From assembly GCA_008933995.1 (NCBI GenBank), contig WARS01003068.1:1-64000 (forward strand): a DNA stretch of 64,000 nt, given 5' to 3'. The translations under genes and the position numbers were made by a program. This DNA is from Datnioides undecimradiatus (taxonomy: Eukaryota; Chordata; Actinopteri; Lobotiformes; Datnioididae). The notes under the pieces are model-generated. The model was not told the DNA's origin. It worked only from the letters and a program-made list of their open reading frames with translations, and searched no databases. Below are positions 13,046-23,614 of this stretch, one piece after another. The first letter of the stretch is position 1; each line of letters begins with the position of its first letter.

Positions 13046-13809
13046 AATAAATGGCCTGTAAATAGATGCACGCCTGCGAGGGATCCGCTGAAGTAAAATG
13101 CACCATAACGTTTCTCAACCGATGTTAATGAGTCTTTTATACAGTCAGTGCTTTGTGATATACGCAAAGAACACATTTTGACGCTCACAAGAGCAGTGTG
13201 TATCAACACGAGGCCTATGAGTCTCTTGTAATTCTGAACATGAGCATGGATTTAGTTTCTTAGTTAAAATGACGTCCCCACAATTGCGCAGCAAATGTGC
13301 ACAAACTGTATTACTTACATTACATTTTACATTTAGCAAGTGATCAGAAGAATAACTGAAGAAGAAGAATAAAGCTCTTTTAATAACTGGAGTGGATTGC
13401 ACAATGTATGCATCATTATTATACTTGTAATCATATGTTTCTATATTATACTTTAATTAATATACTTACATACCCACATACACACACATATAGGATTATT
13501 GTTGTCAAATGAGCACAATAATATTCACCTACAATATATCTGGTCTAACACGTTTTTGTAATTGCTGGCTTTTAATATATTAACATTAATGACATAAAAT
13601 ACAAATTTAGCATTAGACACTATTAACTGTGCAGTCTGGACTCTGTGCACTATTTTATTATATATACTATATTATATATATATATATTATACTACACATT
13701 TTAACAAAGGTAACTAATTATGGGAACAGTAGGGGAGTGAAGTGTGTCAGAGGCTGTTCAGGGTTGGAGGGATGCTGGAGGGTGGATGTGTGATTGAATC
13801 AGAGTAAAC

Positions 13810-13861
<52 letters not shown>

Positions 13862-13914
13862 AGTAAACTAAAGGAACATGTCACACAGTTCAACAGTGTG
13901 GCTCACTAATATGT
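13045..13914. other. rfc4-ttr intergenic region, AT-rich, no gene seen
   Basis: About 0.9 kb between the rfc4 promoter and the ttr 3' end. It is AT-rich with TATATA stretches near 13650-13690, and ends in a long (TG)n tract. I see no supportable coding or RNA gene. Confidence 0.6.
13814..13859. repeat. (TG)n microsatellite
   Basis: Uninterrupted TG dinucleotide run of about 23 units just downstream of the ttr polyadenylation signal. Confidence 0.95.
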
Positions 13915-13920
13915 TTTAAT
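13915..13920 (-). promoter_or_regulatory. likely ttr polyadenylation signal ATTAAA
   Basis: ATTAAA on the minus strand about 200 nt past the ttr stop codon. It would give a short 3' UTR; no AATAAA is closer. Confidence 0.4.
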
Positions 13921-14119
13921 AGTTTCTGGACAACAGTGGTGCTCTATGGCACAGGGGAATACATCAGACTTTGGCTGTGGACAAATAACATGTTAGCAGG
14001 ATACATTCATTTGTGGTTGAGTTCAGCACACGAGAGTCATTGAACAATTGAACAGAATTGAACATGCCTGCTGTCCCAGTACCTCCATCAGACTGGAAAT
14101 ACAGATGGTGTGACGAGTA

Positions 14120-17100
14120 TCACTGGTGCGCATCCGTCACCACGGCTGTGGTGGTGTAGGAGTACGGACTGAGCAGCAAGGCCAGGGTGTAGTGGCGATG
14201 ACCTTCAGCATGAGCCTCAAACACCACCTGCACACACACACACATACACACAACAGATTGAGAAGCAGCTATTAGACCAGGGTAACAAATAAGTTTGAGC
14301 CATGCTGTTCCAGGAAGAGTTTCTTCAGACTGTGGATGAACAGCACAGCAGCACACAGCTTCTTGAACACGCTAGTGTAAACACTGTTTCCTGACTAATG
14401 CACGCTCTTGATTGGCTCAACCCAGGCCAGAACTGTTAGGTTGTCCAACACCTTCAGAAACCCCACCCCAATCATCTTGATATCCACTGATTATTCATTG
14501 ATTGCTCTATTCAAATGGTGCAAAAACCAAGCAGGAGTAAATTTACCAATATATCAGTAGTCAAATGACATGAGGTCCTCTAACTCTCTATGATGACCAG
14601 CTTTCACTCCACCTTCCAGGGCACAACTGTATAAAAACAGTCAGGCAGCATGGTGTAGCCCCTGAGCTCCAAGACGCTCCAACTGCTGCTGCATTGTTTC
14701 TCAGGGAGTAAAGCAAAGACTCCCTCATCATCCTAATAAGCTACCACCATCATACTCACTGTCAGCATCTGTTAAATTGAAATACCAAATCATTTCCTTT
14801 GATACATGATAAATGCTTCACGTAGTACATTTCTTGGAAGTGACAGTTGGTCAGCGTAAGGTGGTTTGCCAGATAACAGTTACCACAGCATACAAGAGCC
14901 AAGTAAAACTGCATCCTTGTCATAAAATAGCATCCAATCAGATGTTGTTACTATCCTGCAACTGGGATATTTTGTCTCCAGGAGCCAAATAAAAATGGAC
15001 TTTGATGTCAAATAATGTGCGTCAAACATGTTCACTGTCTGCATGTCCGTCTGTCTTTGTGTGTCAACAGCCCGGAGGTGGACCCCAGATTAAAGGTTAG
15101 ACACAAGGTGTGCTCAAAATGTTCTCTGACGGCTCCTGTACCGAACACTAGCAGTACCTGATTTTAATTTGGCCACCATCCCATTCAAAGTTGTTGCCTT
15201 GTGCAGCATTACACTGCTTCAGGTTCTCCTACCATGCTTGAATCTCTTCCTGTAAAGCCTGTTATGTAACCCTGGAGAGCACCATCTGCAATGTGAACTG
15301 AATGTCCCCTGGACCTTCTCCACTAGATCAGCTTGGTCACAATTCGGCTTGAATTTAATTTAGGAGAAGATGAAGAAGCTGCTTTTGTAAAGTCCAAACA
15401 ATCCTCACTGTGCTGTGTGCCATGATTGAGAAGGAGCAATCAAACATGCCCTGAAGAGCTCTTTACTGACAGTCCAACCCTGAAGCATGAATTCACAGTG
15501 CACAATGCAGGAAATGTTGAAGAGATCAACCAGCATGACCTCCTGATCTGATGCACCCCCCCAACACTGCCTCTGCAGCTTTTTAACTGCCGGGACAAGT
15601 GTTTCATCTCTGGGTTGAACCCAGTCATCATCCATGCAACATGACACTTGTGTTTGATACAGATTTTGCCTCCCTGTCTGCTGAAGCTTGAGCTCCATGG
15701 TGACAATGCACAAATCACAAATGCACCACCTGCAGGTGGTCACACAGCAGCATGGAGCCCTGGTTCTGCTTGAGATTCCATGATGTAACTCAGCTGCTAC
15801 TTCCTCATTAGATCACAGTTGAAAGCAGTTGTGCCAACTGGTTTATACTCACATCAGCTACTTCATGGAACGGCGTGCTCCCTTCATTCTTCCAGTAAGT
15901 TTTGGTATCAAACTCAACATGATACACTCCTGCTGGGAACTGCTGCTCTGTGATCAGATTATGGATCTCTCCAGTGGCATCCGTCACTCTGCAGCAAGGA
16001 ACAGTGAAATCTGTCTGTATGGTTTATGCATCAAACAGACAGCGAGAGGAGACATTTAACGCACACAGCCGTATCTTGCATAATCTTCATACCCATTGGC
16101 GATTTGTGTCCATCCCCCATCAGCAGCCCTCCGAGACAACTTGAGTGCCACAGATCCAGCTGGAGTTCCTTTCACTGCATCCAGGATCTTCACCATCAGG
16201 GGGCACTTGGTGTCTGAGCCCCCATGTTTGTCCTGCAGCACAGACACAAGTCAGGACGTTCCTTCATCCTCTGTTACCTGTTCTTACACTCACAACTTAG
16301 TCAGGTCTAAGGATCATCACCTCAGCACTGTATATAACTGTAATTTCTGCTAATCCACATTAATTATAATATTAGTATATTAGATGACACGTTGTGATGT
16401 GTGACGTGTTGTTCTGATAGGTAACACAACTCGATGTTTCACCAGTTTAATATTCTCTCTGGTTCATTAATGATTATAGTCACTATCAAGCTTCAGGTAG
16501 AGCATTTCACATCCATTTCATTTACTCAGCATTGCTTAGTCAACTCATTGAGTTCAGGGAACATGATCTATGCTGCCAACCATACTACAGAGCTGTTATC
16601 TCCTGCAGTGACACTATGTGTAAACACAAGAGATAACGGCATATCATGAGCAGAGCATTCTGTACATTATGACAGTGAACCGTTGCAGGCAGGTCACTGA
16701 ACTGATTTCTGCTTAACAAATCAATAGGGATACTGGCCTGTGCCAGGAAGGTCAGTGGGTTGGTGTTGTTAAAGCTGATAGAAGACAGTACCTGCAGGTG
16801 ACTGCAGAGCCGTCATGTGTTAACCGTGGTGTTCACACTCACCACATTTACCTGAACATTCAGCTCAGAGGAAACTCTGCGTCCAATCTCATCACAAAAT
16901 AAAAGGGTCGTGCTTTTCTGTCGCTGTAACTCTGTCGGTAGAACTCTGTCCACTTAAATGAAAACAAATCTTCGAAACCTGTTGCTACAGATCAGATATT
17001 ACACCTAAAATATGAGCCTTAAGAGCACAAGTTCAAAAGACAAACATACATTGACACTTGGAGCCACACTGACCGTGGGGGTGGGGGCAGTGTTGGTGAG

Positions 17101-17145
17101 CAGCACAGCCGAAGCGAGAAGCAGACAGTGCAGCGGTCGGAGCAT
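14120..17145 (-). CDS. ttr: transthyretin (thyroid hormone distributor protein)
   Basis: Secreted homotetramer that binds thyroid hormones in plasma. Four coding exons, complement: 17074-17145, 16093-16232, 15853-15988 and 14120-14227; 456 nt, 151 aa, GT-AG junctions and consistent phases. The start codon at 17145 opens a signal peptide ([20 protein letters not shown]). The mature chain contains [20 protein letters not shown], equivalent to human residues 9-28 and including the hormone-channel lysine. Exon 3 gives [20 protein letters not shown] and exon 4 gives [20 protein letters not shown], ending VTDAHQ. The residue equal to human Ser117 is Thr, while Thr119 is kept. The four-exon layout matches all known vertebrate TTR genes. 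A mariner relic lies in intron 3. Confidence 0.97.
15100..15760 (-). mobile_element. mariner-family transposase relic in ttr intron 3
   Basis: On the minus strand, disabled frames keep the order of a mariner transposase. The segment [20 protein letters not shown] (about 15480-15540) corresponds to the family's FFD..GIVH.EFVPPGQTVN block. A C-terminal segment with [14 protein letters not shown] (about 15190-15230) corresponds to the W..C....GDYFEGD end. Stops and shifts lie between them, so it is dead. The ends were not defined; the call rests on these two ordered motifs. Confidence 0.7.
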
Positions 17146-17211
17146 GGTTGGCTGATAGACAGACGGATGGAAGCTGTTGGGGTTCACACATGACCTCCAC
17201 TGTCTCAGGCC

Positions 17212-17219
17212 TCTTTTAA
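17212..17219 (-). promoter_or_regulatory. TATA-like element of ttr promoter
   Basis: On the minus strand GTTAAAAG lies about 70 nt upstream of the ttr start codon, matching the short-5'-UTR, TATA-driven layout known for liver TTR promoters. No other TATA-like element is nearby. Function is inferred. Confidence 0.35.
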
Positions 17220-20200
17220 CAGCAGCTGTTCTCCCCCCACCCTCCTTCCCTCTCGCACCCACTCCACTTTCACCTCTGTGAACCACGTCAGAACCTGGAC
17301 AATGAATAACTCTGACTAAACCATATTTGGACTAAACCAGCAGAGATGCTTCAGAAGTCAGTCCCCTAACCCACACTAAAGACCGGTTTCACCTATGTTA
17401 CACACCAGCACCTCATCTTCTGGGCACGTATCCACAGGTAGATCCATCAGCAAAGAGTTGAATTTGCTGCAGCTTTCCGAAGGTGAAGTTTGATTGCTCT
17501 CGGTCACCTATTGCATCATTTCCTGTTAAACACAAACTTGGACACAATAGTAAAGTATGTTCATTTCTTGTATACTCTGTGGAATCACCGCATATTATCA
17601 CAGTTAGTGTAATTCTGCAGTGTGTTATAGTCTCAACAGTGTTAAAACAAGTATTCAGATCAATTACTTGGTAGAGGTTCCGTATGGGAACTCTTACTGA
17701 AGTGGAAATACATCTTACTGCCAGCAGTAAAACTTCTGATTTCATCCTTGTGACTGTCTGTGTGTCTATTAGCAATTTCCTGTTGTGGATCCTCAATTTT
17801 AGTTTGACTACTCTGCACTTTACACTTAGTTATAGAACAGAGGTCAGGTTCAACAGATAAACCTGATGGGTCATAATAGAAGAGGAAAGGAACAAAAACG
17901 TTCTGAGACAAAAATGTGTTGGGCCATTTATGAAAAGTGGAAAGTTTAAATGGGAACTGCTCACAACTCACAGAGGTCTGAAATATGTCAAACAGACAGT
18001 GTTTATAATTTAATGGACATGATTCTAATAATAACTATCATTCTAATGAGGTAGGAACAGAAACTCAATACCATACTCAATACCATACAATACTCAATTT
18101 AGTTCCTAAATTAGCTGCTGTAACACTGTGCTATCATTTAGAAGTGGGACACAGCCTCAGCCATATGTACTTTAATCAGTCCACCAGAAGGTGGTGGAAC
18201 AACCCCAGGAACAGGCTGCACTGATGCATCTATCAACCACACCAGCCAAGCTTTGACCCCAGGGAGCATTTGTATAAGACAGAAAGAAACATAACAAACA
18301 TAACAAAAACACACAGCGGGCAGCACTGTGCTTACTTAGCTCGCAGTATTTCACTTGAATTACAGTCTTAGTGCTGCCGTCTGCTTTACAGGAGGAGCTT
18401 TCAAAGTCTGAACCTCTGGGCCTCCACCTCCACCTGCTCCTTTGCTTATTTGCTTAGTTTTGCTCAATGCACCTATATGATGATGATGTTGTCTGATCCT
18501 ATATACACACAGCAGTTGTACCAAGGTAGTGTAATACTGCTGCTAGACATGACTTAATAGATAATACATAATCTTAAGGCATTGATCCATTCACTAAACA
18601 TCCCATCCCACAGTGCAGCAATTCAAAATTGCCCAGATGATGATAAGTCTTAGAGGGGTACAACACATTATGGTTAGTTAGCCGGGCCGTCGGCAGACCC
18701 AGGACCCTCAGCAGAACCAGAGTAGTCCCAGCTGGATCTGTCCCCTTGTGGGGACATGTGTCTCCGCAGCTGTATTCTATCTTCCTGTGGTTGTTTCCTG
18801 TGGTTGCATCTCTTTGTTGTCATTTTGTACTTGTACTGTTGACAGTGGCAATGAAATGTTAACAATGACTTTGAGCGTTGCTAGCATTCGACATAAGATG
18901 GTGAAAAAACATTTAGCAGCATAAATCTGAAAAAAACAGTTTCCTTCCTCTTGTGGTGCCTTGGCATCTGATGCTTGATTGGTGCTGTTTTGTAAGCTAT
19001 TTTTTGGAAACAAGGTTGTTTCATAAGCCAAGGGCATGCTGGGTTGTTTCTGGCTGGATGATTTCCTCAAACTTGACACCATGTTTTTGCTGACCTCCAG
19101 TGGTTTAGCTTTTTTGCTTTGCCGCTGTGGTTTGGACTCCCGGACCCCATGACATCAATGTCGGGTGTGGTTTCAAGTCCAACAGAGCACACTAGTCAGG
19201 GGTGAAGGACCTGGTTTTGATTGAACCTGTAGCTGTTCTTGGAACTGTAATAGACCCAGTTTAAACTTCAGAGCCAGTAACACTGAGACATGAGCTGTGT
19301 TTAAAGCCACTGAAAGGCTGCATATGGAACACTTCTCTTTCAGCTGATATTAATCCAAATTCTCTTGTCATATGTGTGCCTGGTAATACAGTATGTCAAC
19401 CAGATTCAGTTGATGGAGTCTTTTAACAAAAACAGCATGATTGATGCTTTTGTTCAGGTTAAAGTTGACGGCCCTCAAATATGTAATTGACCATCCTGTG
19501 ACTGCATGTGCTCATATTCAGATGAGTGTAAAGGTGAGATGGGTTAACCTGTCCTCTGCTCTGTGATTTAAAGCTATGCTGTACAACAGGTTTAACAGAT
19601 CATCAAGTTGGCCATGTATTAATGCAAGCAGTGTCAAGCACAGATGTATGAGAAGCACATTGGCGTGGATGCAAAGCACATTAGAACAAAAGAATTCCCA
19701 CAGCTTTAACGAGTGGGAATTCTGGCCAATGTTGATTTCATGCATTCATGCTCATGCAAATGCAGGCATTAGCGTGACACCGCAGTGTAAGCAATCACGT
19801 CTCAGCGCCTTCAGGGCAAAACAGATCAGGTTCCAAGTGACATTGGAGAAAGGTTTCTCTGCTCAGCCTCCTACGGCTCAAACACTTTGCGCTGGAAGAC
19901 GCTCCATGTCACAACTGTGACCTGTGAACCTGTCAGAAACAGCAGAAGGTGTTGCATACATGCCCTGCATTTCACCACACCCAACACCTGTTGGTCATGC
20001 GACATCTCAGGTGTGTTTGATATTTGTGTACCTGCTGTTTGGTACATTAATAAGTAACAAAGGGTTAGATGGGACCTTTTCTAATTATGGTATCAGGTGA
20101 AAGTGTCACCTCTCTGGAGCTCAGCAGCAGTGGAGTGGAGGCAGATATAAAAAAGTGAGGCAGAAAGAAAGAGTCGTGGTGGAAGAGACACTCGGACAAA

Positions 20201-20778
20201 ACGAGAGCGATAGACCGGAAAGATCCAGAGATTCATTCTGAAATGCATTTTTTAGTTCAGCATGACTCATGTTTGTCATTGAACTCATTGACTTAGCTGG
20301 CAGCTGGAACAGTTAATGTCAGATAATCAGACTGTCATGATGTTTGGAGCTTGTTCAGTGACACAGTTTGAGGCTGGACCTGAAAACTGTCCTCCTCACC
20401 AAAATGTTAATAAGAATAGTGTAAATAACACTTTAACAGCAAACAAGTCAGGTGTAAACCTTTGCCCAGGTCTCATGCAGAGTCACACTGATGATATTGC
20501 TGTTATATATGGTATTAACCACTAGGCCACATGGTCACCCCTTATGTAGCCTTTGTGAATCGTTGCTCTCTCTGTGTCAGTGTTGCAGTCTGTCACAGCA
20601 GGCTGCCTACCCAGTCTTTAACACCTTTCCACAAGTTTTCCACAGTACTGGTATCAGCAGATACAATGAGTTCATGTGTCAGAATCCATATTGCTTTAAA
20701 ATATACAACATGTAAACTAATATCTGTAGATCCATGTAGTCTTAAAACACTGCAATCTAAATTCAAATGTATTAATTA
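17220..20778. other. ttr upstream intergenic region, no supported gene
   Basis: About 3.5 kb with no exon chain I can recognise. A minus-strand open segment at about 17420-17528 follows a TTTAACAG acceptor-like site and ends in a stop, but has no partner exons and resembles nothing I know. A short perfect inverted repeat is at 19691-19723. The remainder looks unique and non-coding. Confidence 0.5.
19691..19723. repeat. 11-bp perfect inverted repeat (hairpin)
   Basis: Arms AGAATTCCCAC (19691-19701) and GTGGGAATTCT (19713-19723) around an 11-base loop. No run of T follows and there is no coding context, so its role is unknown. Confidence 0.7.
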
Positions 20779-21709
20779 CACTGGGGAACAATTTGAAAAC
20801 ATTTTTCTGTTGAGTTAGATTTTTATGCTGATTAAAACTAAAATTGACATGCTGATTCCAAAATTGCAGTCAGTTTTTTTCTAGCACGTCAAGTTTTTTC
20901 TCCACAGCTTACCCTCCAGATAAGCAAAATTCCACTGATTAGCTGTAGAGACTTGCCATCTGATTACGATTGGACTCATCTACAGCTATGTGGCAACTTG
21001 TTTGTGCGGTCACAATTGAGACAGTGCGGTGAGAGGTGTGTGCAGCTCCCAATAGGTCAGTACTATCAATATCTGCAAACAGAAAGCTAGCATAGTAGGA
21101 ATTAAGAGGATTTGTGCTGGCTTTTCTCTTAACCTTGTAACCATGGGCATACCGTTGTAAGTTCTATTTCGTTTTATGCTGTTTTTTTTAGTTTTCAAAG
21201 CTTGTAACTATTCCATCTTAGTGTTTTATTTACATAGGTATATGTTTCCTTTGTTCCAGATCATGTCTGCTCCTGCTACTTCTCGTCGTAAATGCCTAAA
21301 CAACCCTGACTCCTTTTGCTATATTTGTGGTAGTTTCACCATTCCAAGTCAGAGGGCAAACATCAGTGCATTTGTCAAAATAGATAATACGTAAATTTTT
21401 ACCTTAACTACTTGCACACAATAATAATTACAGTAGCCATATCCTTTGTAAAAACATAATACTGATAAACATCGCAGTCATGCCTGTTTCTTTCATATTT
21501 CATTGTATGTCAATATTTGAACATTTTTATAAAACAAGCACATATCTGTTAAGTACAGTATTTTTCATATTTTTTAAGAAAACGGGGATCCTATAGTTCA
21601 AAAACTTGACGTGATAGAGAAAAACTGAGATCAGTCTTGGATTCCGCACCCAAAAATTAGTTAAAAACAGCTGTCAGACCTAACTCAACAAAAATTGTGT
21701 TCCCCAGTG
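20779..21709. mobile_element. 931-bp DNA transposon with CACTGGGG termini and TTA duplication
   Basis: The left end CACTGGGGAACA at 20779 is mirrored by the right end at 21709, and both are flanked directly by TTA (20776-20778 and 21710-21712), a 3-bp target-site duplication. The inverted repeats continue inward imperfectly for about 110-120 bp: TGTTGAGTTAG occurs on both sides, and CACGTCAAGTTTTT at 20885-20898 is matched perfectly by its complement at 21601-21614. CACT(G) termini plus a 3-bp duplication are the habits of CACTA/EnSpm-type elements. Inside, on the plus strand from 21262, a reading frame starts MSAPATSRRKCLNNPDSFCY followed by CxxC (residues CYIC) and stops at 21394. It looks like the 5' fragment of a longer Cys-rich transposon protein. 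No transposase is complete, so the copy is non-autonomous. Confidence 0.85.
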
Positions 21710-21712
21710 TTA

Positions 21713-22080
21713 TGAGTCTGCAACACTGGCATGAAAAGTGACTAAGAACTCAAATGCAGAGTCAGGACACTGGATAATATGTAAAAGCAAGTCTTTACTG
21801 AAAGAAGGTTCATTCCAGTGAGAGTTAATCAATCTAACAGAGGTATCCACACCAGACAAAACCCAATGGTACACAGAAACAGGCTGAGACATGAGGAGAG
21901 CTCACTGGCAAGCAGACCAGAGAATATGGATTTAAATACACAAGAGTGAACAGGTAACAGGCAAAAACACTCAGGGAAGAGAAAACGCAAGGGGGGAGTG
22001 GGTGAACAGAGAGATAAACTGAGTGACAGGAAAACAACAGGGACTGATGAGGGATCAGCCACATAAACAAAACCATGACC
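21713..22080 (-). repeat. LTR-like interspersed repeat directly abutting the transposon
   Basis: On the minus strand the segment runs from a TCATGGTTTTGTTT-like start, through pyrimidine-rich text with several 'CCTGTT' and 'TGTTTTCCTGTCA' phrases and a TTTAAAT box, to a CTCTGCATTTGAGTTCT end. That composition and order are common to many teleost LTRs or retroelement untranslated regions. No open frame of note. Family not assigned. Confidence 0.35.
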
Positions 22081-22299
22081 TAGGCTCAGGCTGTGAAAAT
22101 GGCTTTTTAGCCTGCAATAAGATCATTTCAAGCCAGGGATCATTCATGTCTTAGATAAACATCCAAGGGAAGTATCCAGCACTATCAGTCCCACACACTC
22201 TCACTGGACACAACACACAACATTCTACAATATACACAATATTCTATATGTCAAACTGACTTTGTCACTGAAATGATGACAGTATTCAGCAATTACATA

Positions 22300-23614
22300 A
22301 AATGTGTTTTATTAAGAAAAATAGAAAAAAAGATGAATTCACCAAACTAGTGCTTTAACACACTCACACCCACATGCAGGTGCAAACAAGTACGCTCATA
22401 GGTCCAGTGCAGTTTATCTCTCAACCAGTTAAAATGTTCTTCCTACTGATGATTTGCATTTACATTTCAGCTAAAGACAAAAGAGAAGACATGCTTCATC
22501 ACAAACATGGCTACAGTATATGGTCAAATGAAAGATTTTTATGCAAGATATGTAAGGCTCACTATGACACTAACTGCAAATAAAAGGAACCACCACCAAA
22601 ATTCAAACCACAGGGCTGGACATCGCTATGTTGACATTAAATGGTTCTAATCAAAGATAAGCTCAGCATTATATTTTCAATATTGTCCTCTGTGTGTTGT
22701 ATGAATTGTCCATCCTCACTCAGTTTTTAACAACATGGGAATTTACATCAAATTTATACGTTCTAAGTTGTCTTATTGGGTTTTCAAAGCAATAAAATGT
22801 CAATTTTGAAATTCTTTCTCTAGCAAATTAAAGGTAGAAATCCTTAATAATACAATTCATCCCTGCCCTCCCTAAACTGAATACACTAAAGGTACCCTGT
22901 AGCCCTTCTTGATCTTGTATGACCAGTAGCTTAGTACCGTGTAATATATGTTTGTTTCAAAAGCATCAGCTAGATGTTCCCACATATCTAACATCATTGA
23001 GTCAGTTCGTCGACTTTAGCTCTCCTTACTTGTCTGTTTCAGCATTTACCACAAAAATATACCCAACTTCACAGACCAGCAAACTGACTTCTGCGGTTGG
23101 TCTCCATTTAAAGAGAGACACATGAAAAAATGATCTCTAACCTGCAGTGCTTGGTCCTCTCCACTGTCATTTTGGCTGTCTGTGAAATAAACTAACAGAC
23201 TTAATGGGATTGATCTCGCAGAAGTGATGGGCGCAGTCAGCTAGCATCAACTAGAAGCACTCACTATGCGTAAGATGCCAAAGGTCCCCCACCCTGCAAA
23301 ATCACAGCAATTTAGTATCCTGCTGCAGTGACTTAAGTCATTGCAGTTCATCTGATCTGATCTGATCATTGTCACAATCACTATCAACTGCTAAACAAAA
23401 TCAGTACATATAGCATTTTTAATCAGTTTCCCAAATTAAAGTCTAAACAGAAGCCTTACACATTGTGTGTCCAACATTTCCCAGGAAAACAGGGCCTCCA
23501 GCCCTTTTTTGTGGGTGTCACAATCTATAAAAACTCTCATAATATGTTGGCAATTGCAATTTTGCCAATTCAGTTTGGGCAACAGTTGTTCATACTGCTT
23601 CAAACTGAAAGCAA
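22300..23614 (-). other. probable 3' UTR of desmoglein A
   Basis: AT-rich, ORF-poor stretch directly after the stop codon of desmoglein A. Candidate signals on the minus strand are ATTAAA at 23418-23423 (about 195 nt past the stop) and AATAAA at 22308-22313 (about 1.3 kb past the stop). Which one is used cannot be told from the sequence. Confidence 0.4.

Noticed and set aside
19576-19920. 114-codon plus-strand frame with an opposing minus-strand frame
   Set aside because: Both strands are open over the same bases around a hairpin; neither shows conserved-looking protein text.
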